A DNA stretch of 59,066 bases from Micromonospora parastrephiae (GCF_016802865.1 NZ_JAEVHM010000016.1:1-59066); one strand, 5' to 3'; counted from the stretch's first letter, positions 8,887-18,980 are shown. Notes: generated by a model from the sequence alone, not told the origin. Translations and numbers: made by a program.

Positions 8887-10173
8887 TCAGGCGGTCGGCG
8901 TGGGGGTGGGCGTGACCGCCCCGTCCGGGGTCGGCGAGGTGTCCGGGTCGGCCGGCGGCTCGTACGGCACGGCGCTGCCCTTGACGTACTCGTCCCAGCT
9001 CATGTTCCAGTCGGTCCAGCCGTTGCCGTTCTGGAGCTTGCGCTCGGTGCCCTTGACCGTGATCGGGTCACCGATCTGCGTGTTCTTGAACAGCCAGTCA
9101 CCGTTGGCCATGGACACGTTGACGCAGCCGTGCGAGACGTTCACGCTGCCCTGCTGACCCTCGGACCAGGGTGCCGCGTGGATGAACTCCCCGCCCCAGG
9201 TGAGGCGCTGCGCGAAGTCAATCTTGGTGCGGTAGCCCTCCTCCGGGCCCAGCTCCTCCATCGTGTCGAAGACCGTCTTGCGCAGCTTCTCGATGACGAC
9301 CATGGTGCCGCTGGACGACGGGGTGCTCTTCTTGCCCAGGCTGACCGGGATGGTCTTGATCACGGAGCCGTTGCGGGTCACCGTCATCCGCTTGGTCCTG
9401 TTGTCCACCGTCATGACCACCGCGGCGCCGATCTTGATGTCCACCGAGAGGTCGGCACGGCCGTACCAGCCGTCACCCATCGGCAACCCGCCGGCCTGCA
9501 CGCGGTAGGAGACCTTGCTGCCGGTCTTCCAGAACTCCTTCGGCCGGTACCGCACCTCGGTGGGGCTGACCCAGTGCCAGATGCCCTCCTGGGCGGGCGT
9601 CGAGGTCACCGTCATCCGGCGCTGCACGTCGTCGCGGTAGTCCTCCGGAACGGACCGGTCGAACTTCACGATCAGTGGCATCCCGACGCCGACGACCTGG
9701 TTGTCGCCGAGGAAGCTGCTCACCCGGATCTGCTTGCCCGGCTCGGCCATGGTGGTGAAGGTGCTGGTCGCGGTGGCCGGACGACCGTCGTCTCCGGTCG
9801 CGGTCACGGTGGCGGTGTAGCTCGTGCCGTACGCCAACGCCCCGCCCGGAAGCCAGGTCTTGCCGTCGGCGGCGAGGGTGCCCTCGACCGCCTTGCCGGC
9901 CGCGTCCTTGAGCTCGACGGCGGTCTCCACGGCGTCCTTCGTGCTGAAGGTGATGCCGGTGGACGCCGGCACGTCCTTGGCGTCGGCCGCCGGTTCGCTG
10001 ATGGCCGCCGAGGCATTGGGCGCCGGGCTCTCGCCGCCGCCCTGCCACGAGGACGGTTTGCCGTCGCCGTCGGTGCAGGCGGAGGTGAAGGCCAGCGCCA
10101 CGGCGAGAAGCCCTGCCGCGAGTACGCGGCGTCGCCGACGCGGCCGGATCAGCTGGTCCTGGCTAGCTCGCAT
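8887..10173 (-). CDS. Lipoprotein L,D-transpeptidase (copy 1)
   Basis: A 428-residue secreted lipoprotein. The signal peptide ends in a FTSAC lipobox. Two Ig-like domains (about residues 50-220) precede a YkuD catalytic domain with IHAAPWSEGQQG and SHGCVNVS, which holds the catalytic Cys near residue 350. The tail is Pro/Thr rich. Family knowledge: these enzymes make 3-3 cross-links in peptidoglycan or attach proteins to it. The start at 10173 is chosen because a GAGGGA ribosome site lies just upstream and the signal peptide begins there; the frame is open for 92 more codons that look non-coding. The next gene upstream is a paralogue with the same layout. Confidence 0.92.
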   Translation of the reverse strand: MRASQDQLIRPRRRRRVLAAGLLAVALAFTSACTDGDGKPSSWQGGGESPAPNASAAISEPAADAKDVPASTGITFSTKDAVETAVELKDAAGKAVEGTLAADGKTWLPGGALAYGTSYTATVTATGDDGRPATATSTFTTMAEPGKQIRVSSFLGDNQVVGVGMPLIVKFDRSVPEDYRDDVQRRMTVTSTPAQEGIWHWVSPTEVRYRPKEFWKTGSKVSYRVQAGGLPMGDGWYGRADLSVDIKIGAAVVMTVDNRTKRMTVTRNGSVIKTIPVSLGKKSTPSSSGTMVVIEKLRKTVFDTMEELGPEEGYRTKIDFAQRLTWGGEFIHAAPWSEGQQGSVNVSHGCVNVSMANGDWLFKNTQIGDPITVKGTERKLQNGNGWTDWNMSWDEYVKGSAVPYEPPADPDTSPTPDGAVTPTPTPTA

Positions 10174-10379
10174 GATTCCCTCACAGTCCGTGGTCCCTGA
10201 CCCATCGTCTCTTACTGACGCGTGAGGGCTGGCCCTGGTTGCCGAGGGTGAACCGAAACACGCCGACCACTTTGCCGGAATTTTGCTACCATCCGGCGTT
10301 TCGTGAATCGGGTTCGTCTCCGTACCGGGTCCGAGGGGTTGCCGCCGCCGTCGTTGCGTCGCGGGCAGTGCAAGGGTAC

Positions 10380-10411
10380 GCGCCGGCCCCCGCTGTCGGC
10401 AGGGCCGGCGC
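10380..10411 (-). terminator. Hairpin after L,D-transpeptidase copy 2
   Basis: A 10-bp stem (GCGCCGGCCC and complement) with a 12-base loop lies about 16 bases after the stop of the minus-strand gene ending at 10427. It suggests that the two transpeptidase genes are transcribed separately. The remaining bases up to 10173 hold no gene that I can see. Confidence 0.6.
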
Positions 10412-10426
10412 GACAGCGCCCACGGC

Positions 10427-11695
10427 TCAGAGCGTCGGGCCGGACCCATCCTTGGGCACCGGCAGGGCGCTGCCCTTCACGAAGTCCGACCAGCTCAGAC
10501 TCCACGCCGTCCAGCCGTTGCCGGCGGTGATCCTGCGCTCGGTGCCCTTGATCGTGATCGGGTCGCCGATCCGTGTCTTGTCGAACAGCCACTTGGCGTT
10601 CGCCATCGACACGTTCACACAGCCGTGCGAGACGTTCTGCCGCCCCTGCACATGCTCCGACCAGGGCGCGGCGTGGATGTACTCGCCGCCCCAGGTGAGG
10701 CGCTGCGCGAAGTCGATGTCGGTGACGTAGCGGTTGGCCGGGTCCGGGTCGTCGCGGGTGTCGAAGACCGTGGACTCCTTCTTCTCCATCACCACCATCG
10801 TGCCGCTCGACGACGGCGTGCTCTTCTTGCCCAGGCTCACCGGGATGGTGCGCACCAACGCGCCGTTCTCGTACACCAACATCTTCTTGTTGGCGTTGTC
10901 GACCTTCATCTCGAACGAGCGGCCGATCTTGGCGGTGGCCTTGCGGTCGACGTCGCCGTACTTGCCGTTGCTCAGCGGCACCCCGGCCAACGCGATCCGC
11001 ACCGTGATGGTCGTGCCGGGCTTCCAGTACGCCGGTGCCCGGTAGTACGCCTGGGTGCCGTTGTCGACCCAGTGCCAGGCCCCCGGCTGCGGCGGGTCCG
11101 TGCGGACGAACATCCGCTTCTGCACCGCCGCCCGGTCCTTCTTCGGGATGCCCGGGTGGAACTCGGTGACCACCGGCATGGCCACCCCGTAGCTCTTGTC
11201 GTCGAACAGGTACAGGCCGGATCCGATGGTCGACTTCGGCTTGGCCATCGTCGTGAAGCTGCTGGTGCCCTGGCTGCTGGTGCCGTCGGGCGCGTTCGCC
11301 GTCACCGTGGCGGTGTACCGGGTCCCGTACTTCAGCGCGGCCGACGGCACCCAGGAGGAGCCGTCGGTGCGCAGCTTGCCCTCCACCGGGCTCCCGCCGT
11401 CGGCCGTCAGGGTGACCGCGGACACCTTCGCGCCGTCCGGGAGCTTGGCGCTGATCTCCGTGCTCACCGGTTTGTTCTTCGTGCCGTCGGCCGGGCTCAA
11501 TGTGAGCGGCGGCCCGCTCGGCGTCGCCGGCGTCGAGGGCGTGGCCGAGGGGTCGGCGCCCGCGCTCGCGTCGGACGACGTCCCTCCGCCCACGAATTCC
11601 GGCTTCTTCTGCTCGTCGCCGCACCCGGTCAGTGTCAGCGACGCCGCCAGGGTCAGAGCGCCCACCACCGCCCCGGCTCGCGTGAACCGTGCCAT
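10427..11695 (-). CDS. Lipoprotein L,D-transpeptidase (copy 2)
   Basis: A 422-residue lipoprotein with a TLTGC lipobox, a Ser/Pro-rich linker, two Ig-like domains and a YkuD domain. The catalytic motif is SHGCVNVS (Cys near residue 359), with the preceding IHAAPWSEHVQG stretch. The C-terminus ends soon after the catalytic domain, without the Pro/Thr tail of copy 1. ATG 11695 is preferred because AGGTGGGG lies directly upstream; the frame is open 11 codons further. The catalytic domains of the two copies are very alike while the N-terminal domains differ more, as expected for an old tandem duplication. tRNA-Lys lies upstream on the other strand. Confidence 0.92.
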   Translation of the reverse strand: MARFTRAGAVVGALTLAASLTLTGCGDEQKKPEFVGGGTSSDASAGADPSATPSTPATPSGPPLTLSPADGTKNKPVSTEISAKLPDGAKVSAVTLTADGGSPVEGKLRTDGSSWVPSAALKYGTRYTATVTANAPDGTSSQGTSSFTTMAKPKSTIGSGLYLFDDKSYGVAMPVVTEFHPGIPKKDRAAVQKRMFVRTDPPQPGAWHWVDNGTQAYYRAPAYWKPGTTITVRIALAGVPLSNGKYGDVDRKATAKIGRSFEMKVDNANKKMLVYENGALVRTIPVSLGKKSTPSSSGTMVVMEKKESTVFDTRDDPDPANRYVTDIDFAQRLTWGGEYIHAAPWSEHVQGRQNVSHGCVNVSMANAKWLFDKTRIGDPITIKGTERRITAGNGWTAWSLSWSDFVKGSALPVPKDGSGPTL

Positions 11696-11882
11696 CCCCA
11701 CCTCTGTTCTCGCGTACCTGGCGGACATCGTGCCGTATCAGTGCCGAGACCCACGCCCCTGTGTTCAGCGCACTGGCCGACTTATGGCTATTTGCCCGAT
11801 AAGCTCGACCGAAGGGGGGAGCCGGGTAACCGGATTGGAGCCCGGCTCAGCCGGGTGCTAATGTTCTCCCCGTTGCCGACGA

Positions 11883-11955
11883 GCGCCGCTAGCTCAACTG
11901 GCAGAGCAGCGGACTCTTAATCCGCGGGTTCGGGGTTCGAGTCCCTGGCGGCGCA
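11883..11955 (+). tRNA. tRNA-Lys (CTT anticodon), copy 1
   Basis: A complete cloverleaf with acceptor arms GCGCCGC/GCGGCGC and anticodon stem GCGGA/TCCGC with loop CTCTTAA. It is identical over all 73 bases to the copy at 22042. The 3' CCA is not encoded here. Confidence 0.96.
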
Positions 11956-11969
11956 CTTCTGATCAAGGT

Positions 11970-12006
11970 CCTGGGCTGGCGTGGTACGCCGGGCCAGGGC
12001 TTTTTT
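11970..12006 (+). terminator. Terminator after tRNA-Lys copy 1
   Basis: An imperfect hairpin (CCTGG/CCAGG outer stem, GGCGT/ACGCC inner stem) is followed by six T residues. The sequence from GATCAAGG to the T run resembles that after the second tRNA-Lys. Confidence 0.75.
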
Positions 12007-12114
12007 CGTGTCCCGCCCCGATGGCCGATCGCTGTCGTGCGGCAAGGTCCACGGCCGGCCCCTCGCCGGTCTAGATTCCTCCGCGGTTGACATCGGAGAC
12101 GGCGAGGGGCGCAG

Positions 12115-12672
12115 GTGGGCGACGAGAAGGTCAGCGAACGAGGCTTCCGGGACGGGTTCGACCTGCTCGTCACCCCCGACGCCCGGTTCACGCGGTTGCT
12201 GCGGCGAGACCTGCGGCGGACCAGTCATACCTTCGCCATCGCCGGCCTGCTGCTGTCGATCACGAGCCTCGGTACGTTCATGGCCGACGGCGCCTGGTTC
12301 CTCGCCGGGCTGTTCGGCCTCCCGTTCGGGGTGGTCTGGTGCTTCGCGGGGCTGCTCAACGGTTCGCTGTACCTGCGACGCAACCCCCAGATGCTGGCGC
12401 CGCTGCGGTACGCGTTCACCGCGGAGGCCATCGAGTGGCACACCGCCCACACGTCGCTGCGGTTGCCGTGGACGGCGGTCAAGCACGTCAGTCGTATGCG
12501 CGAGGCGTACCGCCTGGACTGTGCCGACCAGCACCCGCGGTACCTGTGCCGCACGACACTGACCCCGTCCCAGGACGCGCAGGTGGCGGCGTACCTCGAC
12601 GAGCGCCTGGCCGCGCGCCTGGCCGCCGGGACGTCCGTGCGGTCGATGCCACCCGACGGTGGTGGCCGTTAG
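12115..12672 (+). CDS. YcxB-like membrane protein
   Basis: A 185-residue protein starting at GTG 12115 after a GAGGGG ribosome site. Two hydrophobic helices (about residues 40-85) are followed by a soluble C-terminal half with EAIEWHTAHTSLRLPWTAVKHV, which resembles the YcxB-like domain. That domain occurs in small bacterial membrane proteins of unknown function. It stands alone, with about 270 bases of non-coding sequence before the next gene. No partner or function can be inferred. Confidence 0.7.
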   Translation: MGDEKVSERGFRDGFDLLVTPDARFTRLLRRDLRRTSHTFAIAGLLLSITSLGTFMADGAWFLAGLFGLPFGVVWCFAGLLNGSLYLRRNPQMLAPLRYAFTAEAIEWHTAHTSLRLPWTAVKHVSRMREAYRLDCADQHPRYLCRTTLTPSQDAQVAAYLDERLAARLAAGTSVRSMPPDGGGR

Positions 12673-12940
12673 CGCGACGACGTGGACGCTGATCCCGTCC
12701 CGAACACCGTCCACGGTGTCCCGCGCCTCAAGTAATGCTCAAATTCGGGTCGCCTGACCCGGTGCCGTGGCAAACGCACATACGCTCACCGAACTCGGCT
12801 CGCGCACAGCCCTTCGGACCCTTCTCGCAGCGACAACCATCGTTGTACGCAGGCACCACGTACGCGAGTTCCCACCGTCTGTTCTCAATGAAGGGGTTGC
12901 CTGCACCTCAAGCAGCTGTCCCAAGTGGAAGGAGGGGGAA

Positions 12941-15421
12941 ATGCGACGCAGACAACGGCGCATCGCGTTTGTGGCGCTGCCCGCCCTGGTGGCGGGCGTC
13001 CTCGTGGCGAGCGGGCCCGCGGGCGCAGATCCCACGGGGTCGACCGCCACGGGCGGCCCCGGACTGTCCCAGCCCGAGGATCGGGACCAGGCACGCCCCG
13101 TACACATCAAGCTGGCCGGCGCCGACATGCTGGACAGGGTGGTCGCCGCCGGCTTCGACCTGGAGCACGGCCTCAAACGCGTGCCGACCGGCATCGAAGG
13201 CGAGGCGGTGGTCACCGCCGAGCAGATCACCCAACTGAAGGCGATCGGCGTCGAGGTCCTCGGCGACGACGCGGGCTTCGCGTGGAGTGACCAGGCCGAC
13301 GGCGGCATCCAGGGAGCTGCCGCGCGGGCGGTCCAACCATCGACCCACGAGGCGACGGTACGCATCGCCCGCGCCGACTGGTTCACCACGAAGGGCCAGG
13401 GCTTCCTCTACGTCGAGGCGCGGACCACCGAGGGGCAGCAGGCCGAACCGGTCGTCGAGATGCAGCTCGAAAACGACTCGGGCAAGGGCACGCCGTTCGG
13501 CTTCGCCCGGACGATGAGCCGGTTCGTCGACTCCGGGCAGTACATGTTCCACCGGAACCTGTTCAAGCTCGACGCTCGCCCCAACAGGATCCAGGTGACG
13601 AGCTCCACCGGCGGCGTGGCAACCGGCGCCGTCTCCGACTGGCTGGAGGACGCCCCGCCGCCGCTGACGGCGAACCCGTCCTACAAGTCGGACTTCGTGG
13701 ACGGCTACCGGCACCCGCAGCAGCTCTACAGCCGCGCCAAGGAGATCGCCCGCCAGTACCCGGACATCGCCGAGATCATCTACCTGCCGAACCAGACCAA
13801 CGGCTACCAGCGCAAGGCCCAGGCCACGATCGGCGGTACGGGGCAGGAGGCGGTCGTCGTCAGCTCGGCCGCGTGGGGCCACGAGGGTGGCAACGACGTC
13901 ACGGTCGAGTTCGTGGACCGGCCGGGAGCGGACCTCCCGCTCGCGGTGGAGGTCGCGGGCAAGGCGGTCCGCGTCCTCCTCGCGAAGGACGCCTCCGGAG
14001 CGCTGGCGAGTACGGCCAACCACGTGGCGGAGGCGCTGCGGACCCAGTCCCAGGGCCTCATCGACCGGGCGCACCCGTATCGCACCAACGCGGGCACCGG
14101 CATCGTCGCGCCGACGGCCGGCCCGGTCGCGCTGACCGACTTCCTCGATCAGAAGCGCGCCGGCGCACCGGCGGGCGAGGTCCCGCGAGGCCCGGTCACG
14201 ATCCCCGTCCTGCGGATCGGCAAGCACCGTGACGGTAAGAAACCCGGTGTCCTGATCCAGGCGCAGGACCATGCCCGCGAGTGGGTGCCGGCGACGACCA
14301 GCCTGGAGTCGGCCGAGCGTCTGGTGCACAACTACCGGTCCGACCGGGAGACGAAGAAGATCGTCGAGAACACCGACGTCTTCTTCATCCTCTCCAACAA
14401 CCCCGACGGGGCGAACTACAGCTTCTACAACTTCGCCTCGCAGCGTAAGAACATGACGAACCACTGCCCGGACGCGACCGCCGATCCGGGGCAGCGGAAC
14501 TCCTGGGGCGTCGATTTGAACCGGAACTACCGGGTCGGGTCGGGCCACGACGGCTACGCGGGAGGGTCGACCAGCTGCGTCAGCGGCACCTACCAGGGGC
14601 CGGAGGAGCTGTCCGAGCCCGAGTCGAAGAACATCATCTGGCTGGTCGGGAAGTATTCGAACATCAAGTTCATGATGTCGGTGCACTCCAACGGCGGTCA
14701 GCTGTTCTGGCAGCCCGGCGCGTACATCGCGGACGGACGGATCACCACGCCGCGTCCGCCGCTGGGTGACGAGGCGTTCTACTGGCAGTCGGCCGCCAGG
14801 ATCCTGTCGCAGGTCAAGGCGCACCGGGAAACCGTCGTCACACCGGAGAACGTCGGCGGCTCGTCCGACGTCCTGTACTCCTCCGCGGGCAACGTGCGCG
14901 AGGATCTGTACTACACCTACGGGATCTACGCCTTCGGCTGGGAGGTCGGCGGCTCCGTCTACAACCCGGCCACCGGCGACTGGCAGGGCGGTTCGTTCCA
15001 GCCGGAATGGGCTGGGAACCCCGAGCTCGTCAGCGGCCACGCCGAGACGATGGAGTACGCCAACGGGATCATGGAGATGTTCCGGGTCGCGGCGGACTGG
15101 GGCCGGGACAGGAAGGACCCGACGTCCCGGCTCGTCCCGGGCGACGGGACATACCGCGGGCCCGTCGACGTGCGTTTCGAGACGAGTGAGCCGGCCACCA
15201 TCTACTACACGACGGACGGCAGTCGACCCACGCTCCAGTCGCCACGCTACGCGGCGACCGAGTTCCGTGAGCCGGGGCAGGTGTTCCACGTGACCGAGAC
15301 GACGACGTTCCGCTGGTTCTCGGTGGACAGCGCCGGCAACATCGAGAAGAACTACGACCCGACGAAGAACGACAAGCGCAACAACTACCGCACGGCGACG
15401 ATCAGGATCGTCAAGAGGTAG
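12941..15421 (+). CDS. Secreted M14 zinc carboxypeptidase
   Basis: An 826-residue secreted protein. ATG 12941 follows a strong GGAGGGGG site and opens a signal peptide; the frame is open further upstream but without coding character. The M14 catalytic domain covers about residues 250-700. Its zinc ligands are His444 and Glu447 in QDHAREW and His582 in MMSVHSNGG. Glu668 in FGWEVGG is the likely catalytic Glu. The C-terminal 90 residues (ATIYYTTDGSRPTLQSP) match the chitobiase-type C-terminal domain, which suggests binding to the substrate or cell wall. Family knowledge: it removes C-terminal residues from extracellular peptides. A hairpin follows the stop. Confidence 0.92.
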   Translation: MRRRQRRIAFVALPALVAGVLVASGPAGADPTGSTATGGPGLSQPEDRDQARPVHIKLAGADMLDRVVAAGFDLEHGLKRVPTGIEGEAVVTAEQITQLKAIGVEVLGDDAGFAWSDQADGGIQGAAARAVQPSTHEATVRIARADWFTTKGQGFLYVEARTTEGQQAEPVVEMQLENDSGKGTPFGFARTMSRFVDSGQYMFHRNLFKLDARPNRIQVTSSTGGVATGAVSDWLEDAPPPLTANPSYKSDFVDGYRHPQQLYSRAKEIARQYPDIAEIIYLPNQTNGYQRKAQATIGGTGQEAVVVSSAAWGHEGGNDVTVEFVDRPGADLPLAVEVAGKAVRVLLAKDASGALASTANHVAEALRTQSQGLIDRAHPYRTNAGTGIVAPTAGPVALTDFLDQKRAGAPAGEVPRGPVTIPVLRIGKHRDGKKPGVLIQAQDHAREWVPATTSLESAERLVHNYRSDRETKKIVENTDVFFILSNNPDGANYSFYNFASQRKNMTNHCPDATADPGQRNSWGVDLNRNYRVGSGHDGYAGGSTSCVSGTYQGPEELSEPESKNIIWLVGKYSNIKFMMSVHSNGGQLFWQPGAYIADGRITTPRPPLGDEAFYWQSAARILSQVKAHRETVVTPENVGGSSDVLYSSAGNVREDLYYTYGIYAFGWEVGGSVYNPATGDWQGGSFQPEWAGNPELVSGHAETMEYANGIMEMFRVAADWGRDRKDPTSRLVPGDGTYRGPVDVRFETSEPATIYYTTDGSRPTLQSPRYAATEFREPGQVFHVTETTTFRWFSVDSAGNIEKNYDPTKNDKRNNYRTATIRIVKR

Positions 15422-15435
15422 TGCCCGTCTCGTGA

Positions 15436-15481
15436 TCATTGCCTCGTCGGTCGGGGTTCACCCGCACTGGCGAGGCAATGA
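15436..15481 (+). terminator. Hairpin after the M14 gene
   Basis: An 11-bp stem (TCATTGCCTCG and complement) with a 24-base loop begins 14 bases after the stop. An outer GTGCCC/GGGCAC pair could extend it. Confidence 0.6.
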
Positions 15482-15599
15482 CCCGGGCACGCGGCACCCG
15501 GGGCGCAGGGAGTCGCCGGTCCACTGCCGGTGCTGCCATCAATCGTCGTACGTCTATAGTTGCGTCAATCACTAGATCATGGCCGTGGTTAGCGCGGCC

Positions 15600-15625
15600 G
15601 GATCGTCGAAGCGCTTCGACGATCC
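15600..15625 (+). promoter_or_regulatory. 26-bp perfect palindrome, LacI-type operator candidate
   Basis: A perfect 26-bp palindrome centred on GTCGAAGCGCTTCGAC, 89 bases before the GH3 start. The CGAA-N4-TTCG core with a central GCGC is typical of operators for LacI-family sugar regulators of actinomycete glycosidase genes. A TATAGT -10 candidate is at 15554-15559. No LacI gene is in the window. Confidence 0.65.
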
Positions 15626-15713
15626 GTCGTTCAGGCCCGTCAACCGGGTGTCGAGCCTGGCCACGCCGGTCTCGGCGCCCCTGGCGTCGGTCGTACGACA
15701 TGAGGAGAACCGC

Positions 15714-18697
15714 ATGCGGAACAGGCGCCTCCGGCGTGGAATCACCGCGCTCGCGCTCGCTTTGCTGGCCCTGCCGGCCGTTCCCGGCACCGCGCTCGCC
15801 GAACCCACCTACCCCTTCCGAGATCCACACCTGCCGGTGCACGCCCGGGTCGACGACCTGCTCGGGCGGCTCACCCAGGACGAGAAGATCTCGTGGCTGC
15901 ACCAGTACCAGCCAGCCATTCCCCGGCTGGGCATCGGCCTGTTCAAGACCGGCACCGAGGCCCTGCACGGGGTCGCCTGGTCGACCGACATCGACAACAA
16001 CGGCGCGGTCGTGAAGGCGCGCGGCACGTCCTTCCCCCAGCCGGTGGGCATGGCGAGCACCTGGGACCCCGACCTGATCCAGCGGGTCGGCTCGGCCGTC
16101 GGCGACGAGGCACGCGGCTACCACGCGCAGAACCCCCGAGTCTGGGGCCTCAACCTCTGGGCGCCGGTGGTCAACCTGCTCCGCGATCCCCGGTGGGGCC
16201 GCAACGAGGAGGGCTACTCCGAGGACCCGCTGCTCACCGCGGCCATCTCCACCGCGTACGGCTCGGGGATGACCGGCGGGGACCCGGACCACCTAAAGAG
16301 CGCCCCGACCCTCAAGCACTACCTGGCCTACAACAACGAGGTCCGGCGCGATGTCACCTCGTCGAACGTGCCCCCACGGGTGCTCAACGAGTACGACCGC
16401 GCCGCCTTCAAGCCGGCCATCGCCGCCGACGCGGCGACCGGCGTGATGGCCTCCTACAACCTGGTCAACGGCCGTCCCGCCACGGTGGATCCGGATCTTG
16501 CCACGGTGGTGCGCGGCTGGACCGACCAGCCGCTGATGAACGTCACGGACGCCTGGGCGCCGAACAACCTCGTCGCCTCCCAGGGGTACTACCCCACGCA
16601 GGCCGAGGCGAACGCCGCGATCATCAAGGCCGGCCTCAACAGCTTCATCACCGACGACACCAACGCGCAGCCGACCGTCACCGCCATCAAACAGGCGCTG
16701 GCGACCGGCCTGCTCACCGAGCAGGACATCGACGCCCGGATCCGGGAGATTCTCAACGTCCGGTTCCGGTTGGGTGAGTTCGACCCGGGCGGCGGCCGGT
16801 ACGGCGGCATCACCCCGGACGTCATCAACAGTCCCGAACACCAGCGACTCGCCCGGCAAGCCGCCGGCGAGGCGATGGTGCTGCTGAAGAACTCCCGGCA
16901 GGCCCTCCCGCTGGACCCGACCCGCACCCGCAAGGTCGCCGTCCTGGGCCCGCTGGCCGACACCCTCTACTCCGACTGGTACGGCGGCGACCTGCCGTAC
17001 GAGGTGACCGCACTCGACGGCATCCGGGAACGACTGGGCGGCTCGGCCACCGTCAGCGGGCTCGACGGGGCGGACCGGATCGCGCTGAAGGTCCCCGCGA
17101 CCGGCCGGTACGTGACGGCCACCGGCACCACCGACGCCGACCCGGTCGCCGCCACCGGCGCCACCGCCGAACTCGCCGCCCAGTTCGACGTGGTGGACTG
17201 GGGGCAGGACGTGGTGACACTGCGCAACGCCGCCAACGGCCGCTATCTCGGCTACAACTGGGGGCCGTTCCTCACCCGGGACGCGCAGCCGAACGGCTGG
17301 TACGTCCAGCAGCAGTTCAAGCTGGAGCCGCAGGCCGACGGTACGGTCGCGCTGCGCTACGCCGGCTACGAGACCACGGAGAGCTGGTTCGGCGCCGACA
17401 CGTACGTCACGGTCGCGCCGACGGCGCCCTCAAGCTCGGCGCGTCCACGGCGGCCGACGCGACCCACTTCAGTCGCGAGGTGCTCAGCAGCGGGATCGAC
17501 CGGGCCGTCGCGGCCGCCAAGGCGGCCGACACCGCCGTCCTGGTCGTCGGTAGTAACCCGTTCATCAACGGGCGCGAGGCGCACGACCGCACCTCCACCG
17601 CCCTGAGTGCCGGCCAGGAGGCGCTGGTCAAGGCCGTGACCAAGGCCAACCCGCGTACGGTGCTGGTGCTCCAGACCAGTTACCCGGTCACCATCGGATG
17701 GGAGCAGGAGCACGTTCCGGCCATCGTCTGGACCACCCATGCGGGCGCCGAGACCGGGCACGCCGTCGCCGACGTCCTGTTCGGCGACCGCAACCCGTCC
17801 GGCAAGCTCACCCAGACCTGGTACCGCTCGGACGGGCAACTGCCACCGGACCTGCTGGAGTACGACATCATCACGTCCGGGCAGACCTACCTGTACAGCA
17901 CCGCGAAGCCGCTCTACCCGTTCGGCCACGGGCTGTCGTACACCCGGTTCCGGTACGGCCAGCCGCGCACCGGCGCCACCTCGGTCGCGGCCGACGGCAC
18001 CATCACGGTCAGCGTCGACGTGACCAACACCGGCACTCGGGCCGGGTCCGAGGTCGTCCAGCTCTACACCCACCAGCGCACCTCGCGCGTCAAGACCCCG
18101 ATCCGCCAGCTCAAGGCGTTCCAGCGGGTGGAACTCGCGCCGGGGCAGACCCGGACCGTGACGGTGCGACTGCCCGCCGCCGACCTGGCGCACTGGGACG
18201 TCACCCGCAGCCGGTGGGTGGTCGAGTCGTCCGTGCACGACCTGATGGTGGGCGCGTCCGCCGAGGACTTCCGGGCGCGGACCGCGATTCGGGTACGGGG
18301 TGAGGTGATCCCCGCCCGTGACCTGTCCCGGCCCACCCGGGCGGAGAACTTCGACAGGTACTCCGGGGTTCGGCTGGTCGACGAGACGAAGGCCCGCGGC
18401 ACGGCCGTCGGTGCCACCGCGGCCGGCCAGTGGATCGCCTTCGCCGGTTCCGCGCTGCGTCCCGGCGCCCACACCCTCACCGCGAGGGTCGCCAGGGCGG
18501 ACGCGGGCGCCGGCACGATCCAGGTCCGGCTGGGCTCACCCACCGGCCGGCTGCTCGGCACGGCCACCGTGCCCAGCACCGGGGACGACTACCGGTACGT
18601 CAGCGTCAACGCTGAGTTGGCCCGCGCCGCCGGCACCCACGACGTGTACCTGGTGTTCGACTCCGCGCTGCGGCTGGCGGACTTCTCCATCAGGTGA
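15714..18697 (+). pseudogene. Secreted GH3 glycosidase (beta-xylosidase/glucosidase type), frameshifted
   Basis: Two frames join into one GH3 enzyme of about 994 residues. The first frame starts at ATG 15714 after GAGGAG, with a signal peptide and the (beta/alpha)8 domain (GTSFPQPVGMASTWD, DPRWGRNEEGYSEDP, LKHYLAYNNE). NVTDAWAPNN holds the probable nucleophile Asp. A beta-trefoil, fascin-like insert (about residues 455-560) splits the second domain. Near 17418 the frame must move by one missing base. The second frame then continues with the rest of the alpha/beta domain (GSNPFINGREAHDR), a fibronectin-III-like domain and a C-terminal carbohydrate-binding module (about 18350-18697). Left unrepaired, the first frame stops at 17606. 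A LacI-type operator lies upstream. Confidence 0.85.
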
Positions 18698-18702
18698 CCT
18701 GA

Positions 18703-18739
18703 GCCCGGGGCCGGGTCGATCGTCGGCCCGGCCCCGGGC
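18703..18739 (+). terminator. Terminator after the GH3 gene
   Basis: A perfect GC-rich stem of at least 12 bp (CCCGGGGCCGGG and complement) with an 11-base loop, starting six bases after the GH3 stop. Confidence 0.75.
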
Positions 18740-18749
18740 CTTCGGTTCG

Positions 18750-18980
18750 TCAGCTCGCCGTGCAGGGCAGTGTGGGCGTGCTGGGCGTACCGGTGGACGA
18801 GCCGAGAAACCCGAACGTGGTGTTGGCGCCAGCGCCGAGGTCCCCGCGGTGACCCGTAGCGGGCGCGACATCGCCGTCGGTCTGCGGCTCGGCGAACCAC
18901 ACCTGAGCGGGACGCGACGTGGCGGCGAAGGCTTCCGCCAGGTACGTCCGCCGATGACGCCACCGCGCGAACGCGGATTC
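18750..18980 (-). pseudogene. Remnant of a CBM2-containing secreted enzyme
   Basis: The minus-strand frame ends in GAGANTTFGFLGSSTGTPST, then PTLPCTAS and a stop at 18750. This is the ending of a family 2 cellulose-binding module, whose last strands usually read like ANTTFGFLG...PTLTC. Further upstream the frame (SRPAQVWFAEPQTDG) loses similarity and has no signal peptide or ribosome site, so only a decayed 3' end seems to remain. The rest of the 550-base gap before the next gene (18981-19244) shows no gene. The boundary at 18980 is approximate. Confidence 0.45.
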
